NCBI GenBank assembly: GCA_943737045.1
Contig: CALSFV010000225.1
Span: forward strand, 186,001 to 250,000
Length of the DNA: 64,000 bases
Origin: Parapristionchus giblindavisi
Taxonomy: Eukaryota; Nematoda; Chromadorea; Rhabditida; Diplogasteridae
Reading direction: 5' to 3'
Shown here: positions 58,481 to 64,000 of the stretch, piece after piece
Layout: each line of letters opens with the position of its first letter
Numbering within the stretch: position 1 is the first letter of the stretch
Notes under the pieces: model-generated
Seen by the model: only the letters and a program-made list of their open reading frames with translations
Database searches by the model: none
What the model was told of the DNA's origin: nothing
Position numbers and translations under genes: made by a program

Positions 58481-58674
58481 GGTAATTTTTGGCGAAACAT
58501 ATTCTATCGTGAAAGCAACGCTACGATGAAAAGCTCATTTAAGATTACACAAAAATAAATAAGTTAATAATTAATCAATCAATCAATACACAACTACCGT
58601 ATCCCTTGAGACATCATCCAAGCGGGACGTCCATCAGACCGACAGACGCATCTTCACCATTTGCACGAGGATCA

Positions 58675-58937
58675 CTGTAGGGTAGGCAGGTATCATGATT
58701 AGGTAGGTATTCATCGAAATCAACATCTTCATCATCCTCACAATGCCTTTGCGGCTCTATTATAGAGTAGTGGAACATGTAATCACCAGTGTATGCTTGT
58801 TGGCAGTAATGGCCACACCATTTCGTCAAATTTTCTTTCATTTATAATATACTTAAAGTATACTTCAAGTGAATGACATATTTGAAGTGCACTTAAAGTT
58901 TTGAAAACCCATATCCGTAGACCCCCCCCCCCCCGGG
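58675..58937. other. Intron-10 remnant of copy I
   Basis: Sequence upstream (in sense) of E11 shared with other copies: CTCTATTATAGAG, CATGTAATCACC and a CAATGCC region. It ends at a C/G homopolymer at 58922-58940. The 75-aa ORF here includes E11 codons but reads through the acceptor. Confidence 0.5.
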
Positions 58938-59660
58938 GGGTGACATTTCAGCAACCGCATTTCGGCAACCGACATTTCAGCAACCGACATTTCGGCAACC
59001 GACATTTCGGCAACGGGGCATAACTCGGTATATAGGGGTCATAGAAACTTGGAATGGGTATCATTGTGATCACCATCAGTAACACTACCGTAACCTACCG
59101 TAACCCAGTTCGGTGGGTCAGATCAAGTTCGGTGGGTCAGATCGGGGTATAACTCGGTTCGTAGAGGTCATAGAAACACGAGCTTGGTATCAATGTGATC
59201 AGCATCAGCAACACTACCGTAATCTACCGTAACCCAGTTCGGCAGGTCAGATCAAGTTCCGTGGGTCAGATTTCACAAAAAATGACGGAACAGCCACTAC
59301 TTGTGCGAAATCATTATCAGCAATTGCAAACTACAGTAATCTACCGTAACCCGGTTCGGTGGGTCAGATCAAGTTCCGTGTGTCAGATTTAACTAAAAAT
59401 TGTCGGAATGGCCACTACGTGTGCGTTATCATTATGACGTATTGCAAACTACCGTAACCTACCGTAACCCAGTTCGGTGGGTCAGATCAAGTTCGGTGGG
59501 TCAGATCGGGGTATAACTCGGTTCGTAGAGGTCATAGAAACACGAGCTTGGTATCAATGTGATCAACATCAGCAACACTACCGTAATCTACCGTAACCCA
59601 GTTCGGCGGGTCAGATCAAGTTCCGTGGGTCAGATTTCACAAAAAATGACCGAACAGCCA
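58938..59660. mobile_element. Truncated satellite-bearing element related to 9181
   Basis: Starts with the G-run then TGACATTTCAGCAACCGCAT, repeating ACATTTC(A/G)GCAACCG about five times, then AACTCGG and TACCGTA satellite. A 364-bp direct repeat (ORFs at 59195 and 59559 are its two copies) makes up the body. The right TIR is missing. Confidence 0.7.
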
Positions 59661-59667
59661 CTACTTC

Positions 59668-59826
59668 CCCTTCCTTTCCACACTCCCCTTCCTTTCCTCA
59701 CTCCCCTTCCTTTCCCACTCCCCTTCCTTTCCTCACTCCCCTTCCTTTCCTCACTCCCCTTCCTTTCCTCACTCCTCTTCCTTTCCTCACTCCCCTTCCT
59801 TTCCTCACTCCCCTTCCTTTCCTCGC
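59668..59826. repeat. CCCCTTCCTTTCCTCACT minisatellite
   Basis: Pyrimidine-only ~18-19 base unit (CCCCTTCCTTTCCTCACTC and variants) repeated about eight times, abutting the 5' side of the retrotransposon. The 94-aa LPFLSS and 81-aa EERKGS ORFs are its translations. Confidence 0.9.
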
Positions 59827-59994
59827 CAGAGGAAGGTGAGTAAGAATTAGTCTCTCGTATTGATTGATTGGCCAATCAATCCTCCACTTCCTTTGTCAAG
59901 TTCTGCCTTAGAATTCGAGAGGACTCCCAGTAGCAGACTGTTATGTACCGTTAACAGTGATAATCTTACATTCGGTACCGCATCAGGTTATATT

Positions 59995-60951
59995 ATGAAT
60001 ACCCTTAGAACGATGCTCTCTCCTAAATCAAATAATACTACTAGCTCCGTCAACAAGCGTGCTCGTACTCTCTATGATGACGAACAAGAAGATGGCCTTT
60101 CACTCTCCGACATCTGCCAACTCATCATCAAGATGCAATCCGATCTGCGTCGAGAACGACTAAGAAATGATCGATTGGAAAAGACTGTAGAAGATCTTCA
60201 AGGAGTTATCAATGCACTCAAGGTGAACAGTTCTGTTCCAACACCACCCTATACTGTTATGGTTGAACCAAATACTGAGTCTGACAATTCTGCCACCCCA
60301 CCCAATCATATTCATACAGTTGATACTAATCATGATAATGAAGATAAGAAAGATCTTGAACGATCTCTCGTTATTGCTCGCCTCCCTGTTAGCACCTCAA
60401 ATGATCCATGTGATGTAGCTTTCGATGATTACAATTCTGTCTTTCGTATAAGTTCCATTCTTGGCTGTACCTTTCTTCCTATATCGGTCTATAGAATGCC
60501 CATAGGATCTGATGACTCCTCCTTCCCTCGCTTGACCAAAGTAGTCTGCCCCACTCGAAAGCATCAACAGCTTATGCTAAAGTTTGCCCATCGTATCCGC
60601 AATGACCCCCATTTCGGTGATATCTATATACGCCCCTCATTTGCAAATCCAGCTGATCGTAAGCCCACTCCTCCCATTCCTCGTTCATCTACCAATCGTA
60701 ATAGACTTGATTCCACCCACTCTAGATATTCTACTCGTACCAAGACCCCTATTCGTCGTTCACATAATAATGCCCCTCCTCACCCTCGTATCCACCCTCA
60801 GTCTTACCATTCGATGCGATCCCATCCCAATTACGCCCACCCTCCATTCCAACCATATCCATACTCTACTCCATTCATGAATCATTTCAATCATTACGGT
60901 GCCCCTCCTAATCTCGGTATACCATTCTCATCTAATATGTCAAACTGGTAA
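59995..60951 (+). CDS. Non-LTR retrotransposon ORF1 protein
   Basis: 318 codons from MNTLRTMLSPKSNN. An upstream in-frame Met at 59860 is possible but lies in less ORF1-like sequence. Residues ~33-75 form a coiled-coil-like stretch (LIIKMQSDLRRERLRNDRLE, then TVEDLQGVINAL). The middle (~120-220) has VVCPTRKHQQLMLKFAHRIR and FGDIYIRPSF, as in ORF1 proteins that bind RNA in CR1-like elements. The C-terminus is Pro/His/Asn/Arg-rich. ORF1 normally packages the element's RNA. It is followed by ORF2 within ~35 bases; the reading frame is intact. Family placement is inferred mainly from the ORF2 neighbour. Confidence 0.7.
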   Translation: MNTLRTMLSPKSNNTTSSVNKRARTLYDDEQEDGLSLSDICQLIIKMQSDLRRERLRNDRLEKTVEDLQGVINALKVNSSVPTPPYTVMVEPNTESDNSATPPNHIHTVDTNHDNEDKKDLERSLVIARLPVSTSNDPCDVAFDDYNSVFRISSILGCTFLPISVYRMPIGSDDSSFPRLTKVVCPTRKHQQLMLKFAHRIRNDPHFGDIYIRPSFANPADRKPTPPIPRSSTNRNRLDSTHSRYSTRTKTPIRRSHNNAPPHPRIHPQSYHSMRSHPNYAHPPFQPYPYSTPFMNHFNHYGAPPNLGIPFSSNMSNW

Positions 60952-60983
60952 ACAGTCACCGGTCCCAACAAACATGCAGATCA

Positions 60984-61266
60984 TTCATTCTTAAAGGGTA
61001 CTCTTCAAATTGCCGCTCGGTTAAAAACAAATTGCCTTACCTCTCTCAACTCCTTACCAAAAACTATTCAATAATTTGCCTATATGAAAGCTGGCTCAGT
61101 TCTAATTTTCCAAACTCGCTTCTATTAAATGGCCAAGATCTTAATTACAATGCATTTCGTAGAGATCGAAATCAAAATGGAGGTGGGGTTATCATTTTAG
61201 TCCATTCCACCATCAATGTTATACAAGTATCTGACCAATCGATCAAAGGGAGCCATGAGCTCTTAG
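60984..61266 (+). pseudogene. Retrotransposon ORF2, endonuclease N-terminal part
   Basis: Frame reads SSNCRSVKNKLPYLSQLLT, YSIICLYESWL (catalytic Glu of the APE-like endonuclease), FRRDRNQNGGGVIILVHS. No ATG is needed by homology; the start is ambiguous. The frame is cut at 61266 by a 332-bp inserted element and resumes at 61604 in register with ALDLDINSDLIRTIC. Confidence 0.75.
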
Positions 61267-61598
61267 CACGGCGGCTCAATGATAGTAACTAGAAGCTCTT
61301 GCCGGAGAAAGAAAGTATCGCAAACTGAGTGATGATAAGCACTAAAACATCTAGGTTCTCCCAGCGCGAAAGTTGACTACGGTATATCTGGGCGCTCGCT
61401 TCTGACTAGACCTATCATCGAGTTTTACGATTCGCGAGACATGCCGATATGGTTTAGTGGGTAGAGCTTTTGTGTATCTTTCCGAACCTCGTAGGTTCGA
61501 ATCCCGCCCAGTGCAAATCAACTTTGCCGATTTTTCGTAATGCAAGAGCCTTCAAGCCAAAGTTAAATGTAGGGATTTCTCTTCATTGAACCGCCGTG
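61267..61598. mobile_element. CAC-ended TIR element, 5-bp TSD CTTAG, tRNA-like core
   Basis: CACGGCGGCTCAATGA / TCATTGAACCGCCGTG (one mismatch) with CTTAG at 61262-61266 and 61599-61603. Excision restores the endonuclease frame. CAC termini with a 5-bp TSD are typical of the Transib/ProtoRAG lineage, but the next bases (GGCGG) do not match its consensus, so the assignment is open. No transposase. Confidence 0.82.
61443..61515 (+). tRNA. tRNA-like module inside CAC-ended element
   Basis: Box A TGGTTTAGTGGG (61450-61461) and perfect box B GGTTCGAATCC (61494-61504). The acceptor and anticodon stems do not pair convincingly, so this is a promoter-bearing tRNA relic. Confidence 0.55.
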
Positions 61599-61603
61599 CT
61601 TAG

Positions 61604-62430
61604 CACTAGACTTAGACATAAACAGCGACCTCATTAGAACTATCTGTGTTTACCGTAATCCTAAGGCTAATACAACACAGACTGAATGCCTTCTAAAGTC
61701 AATAACTGATCTTTCATCTTGCCCACAGCCATCCATACTTACTGGTGATTTCAATCTTCCTGATATCGATTGGTCCATCCACCCACAACACCAAATCTGT
61801 TCCCCGTCTTCCCGCCTATTCATTTATTTTTGTATCTCTACCAATATGGCCCAGCTAGTGAACGAACCGACTCACAGGCTTGGAAACACTCTCGATCTTT
61901 TACTATGCAATCATCCAAAATTGATCGATCACACTGAAGTTGGTCCACCTTTCTGCACATCCGACCACTACTCATTAGAATTCTCTCTCTCTATTAAACA
62001 CGCATCACCATCCTATATCATTAAAAGAAACTATAAAGCTGCAGATTACGACCTTATCAATATGCAGCTAGCAAATGTAGACTGGACTAGCATATTTTCC
62101 ACCGTTGAATCAACTGAAAAAATGTATGATATATTTATCAGAACTATAATGAAATCAATAGACACCCACATCCCGTGGTGTAAAGTAAACGTAAATCATG
62201 GGAAGCTCCCACCTCATATGGAGCGCCTATTGAACAAGCGCTTTATAGCATGGCAAAGATCAATTAGTCACCCTTCCACTGAAAGTAGACATACTTTTGA
62301 GAATCTAAATAAGAAGTTCCGAAAGGAGCTTATTCGTCATCAAAAGATCATAGAAAAAAGAATTATTGATAGTGAGGATAATAATAAGTTCTTTACTTAT
62401 ATGAAACGTTGTACAGTAATCAAAAAGGTA
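61604..62430 (+). pseudogene. Retrotransposon ORF2, endonuclease C-terminal part and linker
   Basis: Contains TICVYRNPKANTTQTECL, ILTGDFNLPDIDW (GDFN motif), NEPTHRLGNTLDLLLCNHP and TSDHYSLEF (catalytic SDH). It continues through a basic linker (KKFRKELIRHQKIIEKRIID) to FFTYMKR. A frameshift at about 62420-62430, in an AATCAAAAAGG run, moves the reading to the next frame (KGIDGLKDANGTSV). Confidence 0.78.
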
Positions 62431-63095
62431 TTGACGGCCTTAAGGATGCAAATGGAACTTCCGTCCTGAACGACACTGAAAAAGCAAATCTACTTGCTAA
62501 AAACTTTGTCGGTGTCTTTACTACTGACAACGGTATCACTCCAACTCCTACCGCTCTTTCACACACTGGAAATTTTGAGGAACCTATCTTTCTAAGACAT
62601 GAAATCTGTGAATTCATAAATAAATGGAAAAAGTCCTCCTGCAAAACCCCGGAAAATATTGACTTATATTTTATCAAACAAATATCAATCCCCATTTCCG
62701 AACCTTTAGAGATAATCTTTAGAACATCTTTCGAAACAGGCATCATTCCCTCTCAGTGGAGGCACTCAATTGTTACACCTGTCAAGAAATCCCCTCCTTT
62801 CTCAGACCATTTAAATTATAGACCAATTTCTATCACTTCATTCTACTGTAGAGTCTTTGAACGCATTTTAAGCAAGTCCATAATTGCTCATTGCGAATCC
62901 TTAGAAATTTTCCCCGACGAACAGTATGGTTTTAGAAAACATAGATCCCGTGAACTTCAGATGCTTGAGGCCCTTGAGCACTGGTCTGCTTCACTTAGTA
63001 ACGGTCATCCTGTTGATGTAATCTATTTTGACTTTGCAAAGGCCTTTGATAGAGTATCACATCCTAAACTATTAACCAAACTCAATACAATAGAT
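62425..63095 (+). pseudogene. Retrotransposon ORF2, reverse transcriptase, 3' truncated
   Basis: RT blocks in order: GLKDANGTSVLNDTEKA, IPSQWRHSIVTPVKK, NYRPISITSFYCRVFERIL, DEQYGFRKHRSRELQ, DVIYFDFAKAFDRVSH (motif A aspartates). The frame ends just after KLLTKLN near 63090, so the YADD motif, thumb and 3' end are missing; unrelated inverted-repeat DNA follows. Motif spacing fits CR1/Jockey-type non-LTR elements. The element is inactive. Confidence 0.82.
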
Positions 63096-63107
63096 CACGC
63101 TATCTGA

Positions 63108-64000
63108 GAAAATCCACATATGTGTGGTATTGACGAAAAATGAATTTTCCGGTTTTATGTATGATAATTACAGGCTCCATGAGTGAAGTACATTGGTACT
63201 TGGAAATATCTTCCAATTGAAAATGCGCATCAGGGGGCGCGTTTGGTGTAGTTTGGCGACTTTTCCTAATAAGTTTATTTCGAATCCAATCGATTCGGGA
63301 GTGGGCGAAATCGACTCCTTGGCCAATTCTAAGAAGCTATTGCCGAGGAGAGTTTTTCGAGCAAAGGTCAACGAACGTTGGAATTGGAAAAATAATTACA
63401 TTAAATTAATTCTCACTATTTTCCCATGGCGAACTACAATTTTTTATTTGCTTAATAGCTTCTACATGTCATTACACATCTTCAATTTAAAAAGTATAAT
63501 TTTTTTAAAAATTACAAGTTTATGAACGAATCAATTTTGTTCGCTGTATTCAATTGTGGTGAGGATTAGCGAGGTTTCCTAAAAAGTTTATTTCGAAACC
63601 AATCGATTGGGGAATAGGCACATTCGAATCCATGTCTAATTCTAAGAAACTATTGCTAGGGAGAGTTTTTCGATCAAAGGTCAACGAACGCTGATATTGG
63701 GAATTTTCGAAAAAAAATGTTTACATTAAATTAATTCTCACTATTTTCCATAATTCTCTTTATGTAGAAGCGATTGAGCAATAAAATGTTTACATTCGCC
63801 ATGGTATCCTGAAAGATAAAAGTTGGCTCGCTATTGATATACTGGCAACTTGTATTTGGTATCGGAGTATCATGAATTTTTCGACTTCGGCCATTTTCCA
63901 CCATGAACCCCGGGTCATGGGTCAACTGAAAAAAGTCAGTTCGCGATTCCTGACGGTTACTGTAGCACAATACCGTATACTCCCACTAATAACAACGATG
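63108..64000. repeat. Dispersed repeat block at right edge
   Basis: 63130-63400 is the inverted relative of 58150-58430 and carries the minus-strand 67-codon ORF (63168-63371). 63400-63530 resembles the 57357 arm (TTTTTATTTGCTTAATAGC). A third repeat unit follows at 63540-63720. CATGAACCCCGGGTCATGG (63902) echoes the GACCCCGGGGTCATGG word at 1822. No gene is recognised. Confidence 0.5.

Larger units (their letters stand above)
56947..58674 (-). pseudogene. UBE3D-like: UBE3D-like gene copy I, 3' fragment (E11, E12)
   Basis: Minus strand: E11 58605-58674 and E12 56947-57054 (108 nt, with a 6-nt in-frame insertion giving FLKLTMSDNI-stop). E11 contains a stop (CTT GGA TGA, where other copies have TGC) and its donor is GG instead of GT. 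The intron is swollen to ~1.55 kb by inverted-repeat insertions. The intron-10 segment (GGTGATTACATGTTCC) persists to ~58800, after which satellite DNA takes over, so exons E10 and upstream are lost. Confidence 0.75.

Noticed and set aside
59559..59875. LPFLSS- and EERKGS-repeat proteins
   Set aside because: Translations of the pyrimidine minisatellite on each strand.

Overview
The window looks like repeat-rich animal nuclear DNA. A nematode is my best guess, from the short introns with TTTCAG-type acceptors, the dense TACCGTA/GAAATTTTCG-style repeats and the mariner and hAT elements, but this is not proven. There is no bacterial operon structure, and nearly all long ORFs are repeat artefacts.

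The main content is a multi-copy array of one spliced gene. By comparing copies I reconstructed 13 exons, named here E0-E12. All splice phases agree, and the consensus coding length is 1245 nt (414 codons plus stop). The protein resembles UBE3D, the HECT-like E3 ubiquitin ligase family (Pfam HECT_2, about 390 residues). It has two CxxC motifs (ECNAC in E4, RCAAC in E7), a GDCTIG block (E5), HLL-VWLLDS across the E9/E10 junction, and a C-terminal LPPACRSVGQFYVGFLKL (E12). Nine copies or pieces are present: A (-, 3.2-5.1 kb), B (+, 6.6-18.9), C (-, 19.5-26.5), D (-, 29.9-30.3), E (+, 30.8-39.1), F (+, 40.3-44.8), G (-, 45.7-48.9), H (-, 50.6-52.0) and I (-, 56.9-58.7). B/C and F/G face each other tail to tail as large imperfect palindromes. 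D-C, E-F and I-H-G are head-to-tail series. Each copy I could check carries lesions (frameshift, stop, lost splice site, missing exons), so I call all of them pseudogenes or fragments. A working copy may lie outside the window, or some lesions may be sequence errors.

Transposable elements fill the introns and the gaps between copies. Because the copies are paralogous, one copy often supplies the empty site for an insertion in another, so target-site duplications (TSDs) can be checked. I identify hAT-like elements with 8-bp TSDs (22.7, 27.8, 31.2, 31.9, 43.7 and 55.2 kb), TA-duplicating palindromic elements (5.3, 7.0, 25.1 and 27.7 kb), two decayed mariners (35.3-38.1 and 42.3-43.6 kb), and a foldback element with a 9-bp TSD (3.9-4.4 kb). 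A 3.4-kb long-TIR element filled with a 118-bp satellite occurs twice, in a 3964-bp tandem duplication (8.8-16.8 kb). There is also a Penelope-like RT fragment at the F/G palindrome centre, and a 3'-truncated non-LTR retrotransposon (60.0-63.1 kb) interrupted by a CAC-ended element with a 5-bp TSD.

Three patterns stand out. Several unrelated TIR elements carry a tRNA-like cassette with recognisable A and B boxes. A heptamer GATCTTT recurs in the introns of every copy, mostly in the sense orientation. A 67-codon ORF in dispersed repeats near 58.2 and 63.2 kb diverges mainly at synonymous positions.
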